Source of the DNA: Candidatus Thiosymbion ectosymbiont of Catanema sp. Cochon2018
GTDB lineage: Bacteria; Pseudomonadota; Gammaproteobacteria; Chromatiales; Chromatiaceae
NCBI GenBank assembly: GCA_011392765.1
Contig: WYCW01000008.1
Span: forward strand, 1 to 40,464
Direction: 5' to 3'
Length of the DNA: 40,464 nucleotides
This document shows, piece after piece, positions 34,194-40,464 of this stretch. Positions within the stretch are counted from its first letter, which is position 1. The number at the start of each line of letters is the position of its first letter. A program made the position numbers and the translations under genes. The notes below the pieces were generated by a model that was given only the letters and a program-made list of their open reading frames with translations, was not told the origin of the DNA and made no database searches.

Positions 34194-34397
34194 GTAGGAT
34201 GCGGTGAGCGCGGTAGGTCTTGCAGGATAGCACCTCATAGGGAGACGCGAACCGCATCAATGGACGGTGTGCCGTGTCCAACAACGGTGTTGGGTGCGGG
34301 CCATCCAATGATGCGGTTCGCAGCCTGCCGTGCGTCCATCGATGCGGTTCGCGCCCTGCGGTGCGTCCCTGCACCGCGGGCGCTCACCACATCCTAC
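34194..34397. repeat. 204-bp palindromic repeat bounded by 18-bp inverted ends
   Basis: GTAGGATGCGGTGAGCGC (34194-34211) is inverted at 34380-34397 with one mismatch. Inside, GATGCGGTTCGC is present twice as direct repeats. With the hairpin at 34.1 kb this accounts for the gene-free 34.07-34.41 kb. A fragment CTCACCACATCCTAC also occurs near 14.66 kb. Confidence 0.8.
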
Positions 34398-34410
34398 CCG
34401 AACCAAGTAC

Positions 34411-34456
34411 AATAGGCGCGAGGTCCAGGTTTATTGGCATAAAGGACGGTCTGCTC
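34411..34456 (+). promoter_or_regulatory. Duplicated upstream segment of the SEFIR genes
   Basis: GGCGCGAGGTCCAGGTTTAT here (34415-34434) recurs exactly at 35780-35799, each time about 22 bp before the start codon of a SEFIR-encoding gene. It is part of a larger duplication. AAAGGA precedes this ATG, GGGAGGAG the second one. Confidence 0.7.
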
Positions 34457-35440
34457 ATGCTTTCTGACGCGAAAAAGGTCTTTATCGGCTACAGTCATGA
34501 CTCGCCGGAGCACGAAAAGCAGGTCCTGGCGCTGTCCGAACGTTTGCGTGCCGACGGTGTCGACTCCTGGATCGACCAATACGAGCCTTACCCTGAAGAA
34601 GGCTGGCCCCGTTGGATGGAACGCCAGATCAGCGAAGCGGGAGCCGTTCTGCTGATCTGCACCCCGACCTATCGAAAAAGGGTCGAGGGAAGAGAAGAAC
34701 CCGGTATCGGCAAGGGGGTGTGTTGGGAAGCCAACCTGATCTATAACCATCTCTATTTCAACAAGCAACAGACCAGTCAATTCGTGCCGGTCCTGTTTTC
34801 AGGTGCCGCCGAGGACGACATCCCGGAAGTCCTGCGAGGTCAGCCGTTTTTCCGAGTACAGGATAAGCAGGGTTATGAATCGCTCTATCGATGGCTGACC
34901 GATCAATCCCTGGTCACTCCGGGATCGCTCGGCTCAGTTCGGAGATTGCCTAACGTCGAGGTGGTCTCGGGTCACGCCACCGAAAGCATCCCGGTTGCCA
35001 GGCCATCACAAGACAAGGCCCGGAAGTTCTTCATCTCATATCCCCAAGGCGATCCAAGGGACGAGAACCTGGCCCGCTTCCTCCATTCGGGCCTGACCGA
35101 GCTGGGTGGCGAAGAAGCTCCTCCTCTGCACCGAGACGCACACGGAGTGATCCGCGTCGCGCAAACCCGCGTGACGCTGGAAAGCGTCATCTCCCTCTTC
35201 GAGCAAGGTGCGAGTGCCGAAGAGATTGTCCTGCGTTACGACATACTGAGCCTGCATGACGTTTACGCGACTCTTAGCTACTTCCTCGGCCATCGGCAGG
35301 AGATGCAAGAGTACCTGGACCGTGTGCAACAGACGTCATTCGTGGCACGTCGCAATGCGGAACGCCGTTCGCCCGCGGCGCGGATATGTGAGCGTCTGAC
35401 CGGATATCGGAACCGCGCCGATGCTCAGTCTGCTGGTTGA
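34457..35440 (+). CDS. SEFIR/TIR–DUF433 chimeric protein
   Basis: The 327-residue protein (ATG 34457, AAAGGA site) has a SEFIR domain at residues 5-165: KVFIGYSHDSPEHEKQVLAL, DSWIDQYEPYPEEGWPRWM, VLLICTPTYRKR and the putative catalytic Glu in GVCWEANLIY. Residues 193-215 (KFFISYPQGDPRDENLARF...) are the first strand and helix of a TIR domain, cut off after GLTELGG. From about residue 220 the sequence is a DUF433 antitoxin: HGVIRVAQTRVTLESVISLF, GASAEEIVLRYDILSLHDVYATLSYFL. The two parts are joined in frame without an ATG for the antitoxin. The next gene encodes the matching DUF5615 toxin. The first 215 residues are nearly identical to parts of the protein at 35823-38435. Confidence 0.87.
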   Translation: MLSDAKKVFIGYSHDSPEHEKQVLALSERLRADGVDSWIDQYEPYPEEGWPRWMERQISEAGAVLLICTPTYRKRVEGREEPGIGKGVCWEANLIYNHLYFNKQQTSQFVPVLFSGAAEDDIPEVLRGQPFFRVQDKQGYESLYRWLTDQSLVTPGSLGSVRRLPNVEVVSGHATESIPVARPSQDKARKFFISYPQGDPRDENLARFLHSGLTELGGEEAPPLHRDAHGVIRVAQTRVTLESVISLFEQGASAEEIVLRYDILSLHDVYATLSYFLGHRQEMQEYLDRVQQTSFVARRNAERRSPAARICERLTGYRNRADAQSAG

Positions 35441-35771
35441 CGAGAACCTCGATGCAAATATCCTACGCGGAGTTCTGCGTCGCTTCGACGGCATCGATGT
35501 CGTTCGGGTACAGGATATCGGCCTTACCGGTGCGGACGACCCGACAGTTCTGGCTTGGGCCGCTGAGCAGGGCCGGATACTGATTACGCATGACGTCGAG
35601 ACGGTGACGCGATATGCCTTCGAGCGCGTGGATGCCGGTCTTCCAATGCCGGGCGTCATAGAGATCGTCGCGTCGACCCCGATAGGCAAAGCCATAGAAG
35701 ACTTGGTATTAATCCTCGAATGTCTTGGGGATGGCGAATTGGACAATCAGGTCCTCTACATACCGCTGTAG
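35421..35771 (+). CDS. DUF5615 PIN-like toxin
   Basis: The 116-residue protein starts LSLLVDENLDANILRGVLRRF and has the PIN-like acidic residues D8, E9 (DENLD), D in GADDPTVLAWAAEQGRILITHDVETV (two further Asp) near residues 38-60. These are the marks of the DUF5615 Mut7-C/PIN-like RNase group, which pairs with DUF433 antitoxins. The start overlaps the end of the chimeric gene by 20 bp, the usual spacing in such pairs. It is probably an RNase whose antitoxin is the C-terminal part of the upstream chimera. Confidence 0.88.
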   Translation: MLSLLVDENLDANILRGVLRRFDGIDVVRVQDIGLTGADDPTVLAWAAEQGRILITHDVETVTRYAFERVDAGLPMPGVIEIVASTPIGKAIEDLVLILECLGDGELDNQVLYIPL

Positions 35772-35822
35772 GGCGATTAGGCGCGAGGTCCAGGTTTATT
35801 TGGTAGGGAGGAGAATCGGCTC

Positions 35823-38435
35823 ATGCCCCAAGACGCGGTAAAGGTCTTCATTAGCTACAGCCATGACTCGCCGGAGCACGAGAGGCAAGTCCTGGCGCTG
35901 TCCGAACGTTTGCGTGCCGATGGCATCGACTCTTGGATCGACCAATACGATCCTTACCCCGAAGAAGGTTGGCCGCGCTGGATGCAGCGCCAAATCGACG
36001 AAGCGGAAGCCGTTCTGCTGATCTGCACGCCAACCTATCGAAAAAGGGTCGAGGGAAAAGAAGAACCCGGTATCGGCAAGGGGGTGTGTTGGGAAGCCAA
36101 CCTGATCTACAACCGTCTCTATTCCAACCAGCAGTACACCAGTCAATTCGTTCCGGTCCTGTTTTCAGGTGCCGGCGAGAACGACATCCCGGAGGTCCTG
36201 CGAGGTCAACCGTTCTTCCGAGTACAGGACGAGCAGGGCTATGAATCCTTCTATCGTCGACTGACCGGCCAGCCCCGAGTCACTCCGAGCCCGCTCGGTT
36301 CAGTTCACAGGTTACCTAAAATTGAGATGGTTTCGGGTCGTGCCGTCGAAAGTACTCCGATCGTAACCGTTCAGACTCCCTCCCGGCAGGAAGTGACTGA
36401 TCGTGGCGCAGAAGCACGGGATCAGACCGTCGCCAAGAATGATATCTTCATCAGCTACAAGACCGAGGATAAGGATCGTTTGCGTCCCTTAGTCGATGCG
36501 CTGGAGACCGCCGGTTGGTCCGTGTTCTGGGACAGAAAGGTACCGACAGGGAAGAGATGGCGCGATTATATTTTCGAGAATCTGAGGGCGTCTCGTTACG
36601 TCATTGTTGCATGGAGCGAGAAATCTATTTCTTCCGACTATGTACGTGAAGAAGCAGAAGATGCGAGAAAGCGAGATGTCTTGCTGCCTATTTACATCGA
36701 TCAAGTGGAGCCGCCCTTCGGATTCGGAGAACTTCAGGCGCATGATCTCATTGGCTGGAATGGTGCTACAGACCAGCAGCCGTTCCAGAACCTCGTGAGG
36801 CAGGTTGCAGATGTTCTCAGCCAAAAACCTGTAACCAATTCATCCATTTCCTCACAGGAAATCAAGCAGGGGACTAGTCAATTACCTCCGGTCGCCTCGC
36901 CGTCGCGGGACAAGGCCCGGAAGTTCTTCATCTCATACCCCCAAGGCGATCCAAGCGACGAGAACCTGGCCCGCTTCCTCCATTCGGGCCTGACCGAGCG
37001 GGGCCATGAGGTCTTCATCGATATCGGCATACGGGCACGCACGGATTGGGTCCGCGCCATCCGCGACCGCATCCATTGGTGTGACACCCTGGTGGTGTTG
37101 CTGTCGGAACGCTCCATGGGCAGCGAGATGGTGCACACCGAGGTACGTCTGGCGGCCTTGCAGCTGGGTCAAACCAGACGCCCGAAGATCATTCCGGTGC
37201 GCCTGGGGTACTTGGGTCCGCTCGAGTACGAGCTGGAAATCTATCTCGGTGGGTTGCAGCACATTACCTGGAAGTCCGAAGCCGACTCGCGGCAGGTATT
37301 GACGGCGATAAGAAACAGCGTCGGATCGCAAGAGCATACTGAGCCTGCAGCGGCGGGTGTGCCACTCCCTAGCCGTGACGAACCGGCAATCGAGCCCGGA
37401 CCGGACAGCGGTCGGCCAAGGGCCGGGCGGGACCCACGTGCCGCCATCTTGCAGGATGGGCCCATCCGCAACGACGATCCCTGCTACATCGAGCGCAAGC
37501 AGGACAGGGTGATCCTGGATCTGGCCGAGCTGCCGGAACAGACCCTGGTGATCAAGGGCCCGCACCAAACCGGCAAGAGCAGCCTGTTGCTGCAATATCT
37601 CTCCAAGGCCCAAAGCCTCGGCAAACGGATCGCCTTCGTCGATTTCAAGATCTTCTCGACCGGGGACCTGGGGCACTATGATCGGTTTCTGACCAGCTTC
37701 GCCCAGGTGATGGTCCGCCGCCTGCGGCTCACTGTCGAGATACCCGAGATCGACGGTCAGATTCAGATGGTCGACTTCATGGAGGGCCAAGTCCGGCCCG
37801 CCTTGGAGGGCCCGACGGTGTTCGCCTTCGATGAAGTCGACCGAGTCCTCGGGCGACCTTATCAGCAGGATTTCTTCTCCATGCTGCGGCTCTGGCACGA
37901 GAACGTCAGCTCACCCTTCTACCCGGACTGGGCCGATCTGGACCTGGCCCTGGTCATCTCCACCGAGCCCTATCTGCTGATCAGTGCGGCCGAGCGCTCG
38001 CCCTTCACGGTCGGCCACCGCATCGAGACCGCCCCGTTAGACGAGCAGCAATGCCGTGAGCTCGACCGCCGTTACCCAGACGTGCTGACGGCCGAGCAAC
38101 AGACCCAGCTCCGGCAATTGCTGCGGGGTCACCCCTACCTGACCCGCCTGGCCTACTACCGGCTGACCGCCCCGGACCGTATCCGGTTCGATCAATTGAT
38201 AGAGCAGGCTGCACTGGACAATGGTCCGTTCGGCGACCACCTGCGCGCCCTGCGGGTGCGCCTGGGGGAACATCCCGAGCTGCTGGAGGCCTTCGGTCAG
38301 GCGCGTCGCACGGGCAGGATCGATAACAGAGAGCTCTATTACCGGCTCTATGGTGCAGGCCTGGTGCGCGAGGAAGATGGCTGGATCAATCCCGCCAATC
38401 TGCTTTATGCCCGTTACTTTGGGAACGACCTGTGA
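35823..38435 (+). CDS. SEFIR–TIR–TIR–AAA multi-domain protein
   Basis: The 870-residue protein (ATG 35823 after GGGAGGAG) has four domains. Residues 5-165: SEFIR domain nearly identical to the upstream chimera. Residues 205-336: a TIR domain (DIFISYKTEDKDRL, SSDYVREEAEDA with a candidate catalytic Glu). Residues 366-500: a second TIR domain (KFFISYPQGDPSDENLARF, VLLSERSMGSEMVHTEV). Residues about 540-870: an AAA-like ATPase (AAA_35 type), Walker A GPHQTGKSS at 579-587, Walker B VFAFDEVDR at about 666-674, with a C-terminal winged-helix-like segment. It is followed, with 4-bp overlap, by a second ATPase gene. The layout suggests a TIR effector controlled by a STAND-like switch. Residues 205-340 are encoded by more AT-rich DNA. 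Confidence 0.87.
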   Translation: MPQDAVKVFISYSHDSPEHERQVLALSERLRADGIDSWIDQYDPYPEEGWPRWMQRQIDEAEAVLLICTPTYRKRVEGKEEPGIGKGVCWEANLIYNRLYSNQQYTSQFVPVLFSGAGENDIPEVLRGQPFFRVQDEQGYESFYRRLTGQPRVTPSPLGSVHRLPKIEMVSGRAVESTPIVTVQTPSRQEVTDRGAEARDQTVAKNDIFISYKTEDKDRLRPLVDALETAGWSVFWDRKVPTGKRWRDYIFENLRASRYVIVAWSEKSISSDYVREEAEDARKRDVLLPIYIDQVEPPFGFGELQAHDLIGWNGATDQQPFQNLVRQVADVLSQKPVTNSSISSQEIKQGTSQLPPVASPSRDKARKFFISYPQGDPSDENLARFLHSGLTERGHEVFIDIGIRARTDWVRAIRDRIHWCDTLVVLLSERSMGSEMVHTEVRLAALQLGQTRRPKIIPVRLGYLGPLEYELEIYLGGLQHITWKSEADSRQVLTAIRNSVGSQEHTEPAAAGVPLPSRDEPAIEPGPDSGRPRAGRDPRAAILQDGPIRNDDPCYIERKQDRVILDLAELPEQTLVIKGPHQTGKSSLLLQYLSKAQSLGKRIAFVDFKIFSTGDLGHYDRFLTSFAQVMVRRLRLTVEIPEIDGQIQMVDFMEGQVRPALEGPTVFAFDEVDRVLGRPYQQDFFSMLRLWHENVSSPFYPDWADLDLALVISTEPYLLISAAERSPFTVGHRIETAPLDEQQCRELDRRYPDVLTAEQQTQLRQLLRGHPYLTRLAYYRLTAPDRIRFDQLIEQAALDNGPFGDHLRALRVRLGEHPELLEAFGQARRTGRIDNRELYYRLYGAGLVREEDGWINPANLLYARYFGNDL

Positions 38436-40464
38436 CCGATCAGAACGAAGCGAGCCCATCGACCCAACGCCGACTTCAGGTCGGCGGGCAGCTCAATCCG
38501 CGCAAGCACCTCTATATCGTCCGAACCGATGTCGAGGACCAGGTCTTCGCGCTGCTGCACCAGGGCGAATACTGCAACATCCTGTCATCGCGCCAGGTCG
38601 GCAAGTCGAGCCTGATGAACAATGTCGGCCTGCGTCTGCAAGCGGCCGGCGTGCGGGTAGTCGCAGTCGATATTGCCGGCAATCTGGGGACGCCGCCGAC
38701 CGCGGCCGAGTGGTACCAGGGTTTGGTCAAGCGCATCGCGCAACAGCTCCGATTGGAGCTGGACGTCAAGGCCTGGTGGGACCAGGCCGGGGGCATCACC
38801 CCGAATGAAAAGCTCACCGAATTTTTCAGCGTCGAACTCTTCCACCGTTCCGACGCACCGGTCGTCATCTTCCTGGACGAAATCGATTCCACACTGAAGC
38901 TGCAGTACACGGACGACTTCTTCACTGCCATCCGCGCCATGTACAACCAGCGCGCGACGGTGGCCAACAACGAAAAGGTCACCTTTTGCCTGGTCGGGGT
39001 CGCCACGCCGAACGAGCTGGTCAAGCAGCGCCGCACCACGGCCTACAATGTGGGTAGGACCACTGCCCTGCGGGATTTCGACCGGGACCGGGACGACCTC
39101 TCGTCCCTGGTCCGGGCCCTGTCGGCGGAGGGCAGGGACGGCGAAGCACTGCTTGCTGCCGCCCTCGGCTGGAGCGGCGGGCATCCGCTGTTGACCCTCC
39201 AGCTCTGCCAGGACGCTCTGCAAGGCGCTATCGACAGCCCCGAGGCCCTCGACCGCTTCGCCGACGGTCACTTCAACGGCTACGGCAAGGTCTCGGCCGA
39301 AGAGCACTTCCAGTGGATCACCGATTTCCTCGACCAGCGCCTCACTGACCAGGGCCGTACCCTCAAGCTCTACCAACGGATCCTGGCCGGTCAGGAGATC
39401 GCCGACGGCCCGTCGCGCCAGATCATCGAGCTCAAGCTCGCCGGCCTGATCCGGCGTGACGACCAGGGCCGACTGGTCGTCCGCAACCGTATCTACGAAA
39501 AAATCTTCGACGCCGACTGGGTGCGCAGCACCAGGCCCCAGCGCACGGTTCGCTATCTGGCCCGGACCAGCGGTATCGCCGCGACCCTGGTGCTGGCCCT
39601 TGGCATCTGGCTGGGTTATGACTACTTCCACCTGGAGCCGGAACGCCGACGGGTGGCGACCTTGATCGAAGAGATCGATCAGACCTCAAACCCGCAGCAC
39701 GCCGAACGCTATGCCGGCTACCTGCAGGGCGGACAGGTCGATCCCGTCTTGGGCCGTATCATTCAGGGCCAGCAGGCAGTAGCGGATGCCGCCCTGGAGC
39801 GGTTCTGGGCACGCAAGGAGCAGGCGGTCGGAGAGCAAGCCCTCGCCACTCTGGAGGCCACCCTGGATGTGCAGGCCGCCCGACAGGCCCGGAATATCCT
39901 GACCGGGGAGATCAATGCACCCGGCCTGGACCGGCCAGTACAGGGCTTCGAGGACCAGGGCCGTGCCGCGTATCAGGAATTCGAGGGTCGGCGCGAGGAA
40001 TGGGTCGCCGGGAAGTACCTGGACGCGCTGAAGGAGACGGCAGACGAGACTCGGGCCAAGGAGTTGTTCCGGCTGCTCACCGGCGAACAAGACTCCGCGG
40101 ATCTGGATCGGCCTATTCAGGACTTTAAGGCCCAGGCGGTCAAAGGCTATCGGGCGTTCTGGGAGCGCCGTGCCGAGAAGCTGGAGAAATCGGCCCAGGC
40201 ACGCCTGGAGGCTGGAAACCTGGACCAGGCCTTGGTCCTGGCCAGTGCGGCAGCGCGCAAGATCGACCGTCCGGTGAGTGGGAGCTTCCGCGAAGCCTTT
40301 GTCGCCAGGGGCTATGATCGGTTATTTCGGACCATGCGAAGCGAAAGAATCTATAGGGGTTGGTGTGAGGTCGCAATCTCGCCGCGGGGTGATCTTGTCG
40401 CAGATGGAAGAGGCGGTGTATGGGAGATCGCCACCGGTCAACTGATTAAGCAACTATCCTTAGA
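38432..40464 (+). CDS. AAA-like ATPase with TM helix and start of WD40-like region (3' end missing)
   Basis: GTG 38432 overlaps the previous stop (GTGA). About 677 residues are visible and the frame runs off the window, so the gene is partial. Residues 15-330 are an AAA_35-type ATPase: Walker A SSRQVGKSSLM near 52-61 and Walker B VVIFLDEIDS near 144-153, then a winged-helix segment. A membrane helix follows at about 378-396 (GIAATLVLALGIWLGYDYF). A long helical region (about 400-650) contains the repeated phrase LDRP(I/V)Q(D/G)F. The last visible residues, WCEVAISPRGDLVADGRGGVWEIATGQLI, are a typical WD40/beta-propeller blade, so more blades are expected beyond the edge. Together with the upstream protein it resembles a sensor-ATPase partner. 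Confidence 0.85.
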   Translation, partial: MTDQNEASPSTQRRLQVGGQLNPRKHLYIVRTDVEDQVFALLHQGEYCNILSSRQVGKSSLMNNVGLRLQAAGVRVVAVDIAGNLGTPPTAAEWYQGLVKRIAQQLRLELDVKAWWDQAGGITPNEKLTEFFSVELFHRSDAPVVIFLDEIDSTLKLQYTDDFFTAIRAMYNQRATVANNEKVTFCLVGVATPNELVKQRRTTAYNVGRTTALRDFDRDRDDLSSLVRALSAEGRDGEALLAAALGWSGGHPLLTLQLCQDALQGAIDSPEALDRFADGHFNGYGKVSAEEHFQWITDFLDQRLTDQGRTLKLYQRILAGQEIADGPSRQIIELKLAGLIRRDDQGRLVVRNRIYEKIFDADWVRSTRPQRTVRYLARTSGIAATLVLALGIWLGYDYFHLEPERRRVATLIEEIDQTSNPQHAERYAGYLQGGQVDPVLGRIIQGQQAVADAALERFWARKEQAVGEQALATLEATLDVQAARQARNILTGEINAPGLDRPVQGFEDQGRAAYQEFEGRREEWVAGKYLDALKETADETRAKELFRLLTGEQDSADLDRPIQDFKAQAVKGYRAFWERRAEKLEKSAQARLEAGNLDQALVLASAAARKIDRPVSGSFREAFVARGYDRLFRTMRSERIYRGWCEVAISPRGDLVADGRGGVWEIATGQLIKQLSL

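Noticed and set aside
32614-34374. 586-residue minus-strand ORF
   Set aside because: It is antisense to gatB, which has unmistakable family motifs.
36933-37898. Minus-strand ORFs within the SEFIR-TIR-AAA gene, also 38585-39631
   Set aside because: They are antisense to the TIR and AAA domains, whose motifs and 4-bp gene overlap support the plus strand.
1-40464. tRNA and rRNA genes
   Set aside because: I saw no cloverleaf with a T-loop GTTCGAATC-like box in a plausible context and no conserved rRNA segment; a covariance-model scan was not possible.

Overview
The window looks like a chromosomal stretch of a GC-rich gammaproteobacterium, probably a sulfur-oxidising or purple sulfur bacterium of the Chromatiales type. 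This is an inference from gene content (cobalamin assembly cluster, ArsS-type arsenosugar cluster, BatD/BatC, TtcA, NfeD/QmcA, GatB, SEFIR/TIR-AAA proteins) and from the many dispersed palindromic repeats; no rRNA or other decisive marker is present. Most of the sequence is GC-rich, but about 14.8-20.1 kb is clearly more AT-rich and reads like an acquired island.

Layout. 0-1.9 kb: a gene of unknown function and a frameshifted IS1595-family insertion sequence that ends inside the 3' end of cobS. 1.9-4.7 kb: a leftward overlapping operon (Cys-rich secreted protein, cobU, cobC-like phosphatase, cobS). 5.0-6.7 kb: batD. 6.8-8.7 kb: a truncated Rpn-type nuclease/transposase and a lone AAA ATPase. 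8.8-12.7 kb: a leftward arsenosugar-type cluster (TIGR04283 glycosyltransferase, sterol-desaturase-like membrane enzyme, ArsS radical SAM protein, TIGR04282 glycosyltransferase, small unknown protein), interrupted by a palindromic repeat. 12.9-14.6 kb: a BatC-like TPR protein with a very long Gln/Glu-rich tail. 14.8-20.1 kb, AT-rich island: a frameshifted SET-domain gene, an MNT-HEPN fusion lying between 30-bp inverted repeats, a 103-bp MITE with a perfect 8-bp target duplication, and a three-gene operon (TAXI-like exported protein, DUF2491, PspA-like). 20.4-26.7 kb: housekeeping genes (NRDE, NfeD, QmcA, TtcA-like, phosphohexomutase) between dispersed repeats. 27.1-30.4 kb: a three-gene defence-like operon (DUF262, DUF3696-type ATPase, unknown protein). 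30.5-34.1 kb: manA, a three-unit 173-bp tandem palindromic array, and gatB. 34.4-40.5 kb: a SEFIR/TIR locus.

The most interesting region is 34.4-40.5 kb. A SEFIR domain plus the first part of a TIR domain is fused in frame to a DUF433 antitoxin, followed by its DUF5615 PIN-like toxin. The upstream sequence and SEFIR domain then recur as the start of a large SEFIR-TIR-TIR-AAA protein, which overlaps by 4 bp a second AAA-ATPase with a transmembrane helix and the start of a C-terminal WD40-like region (cut by the window end). The arrangement suggests a sensor/effector pair of NAD-cleaving (TIR) and STAND-like ATPase type, in which domain duplication and a toxin-antitoxin insertion produced a chimera. 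Its role in immunity is inferred, not shown.
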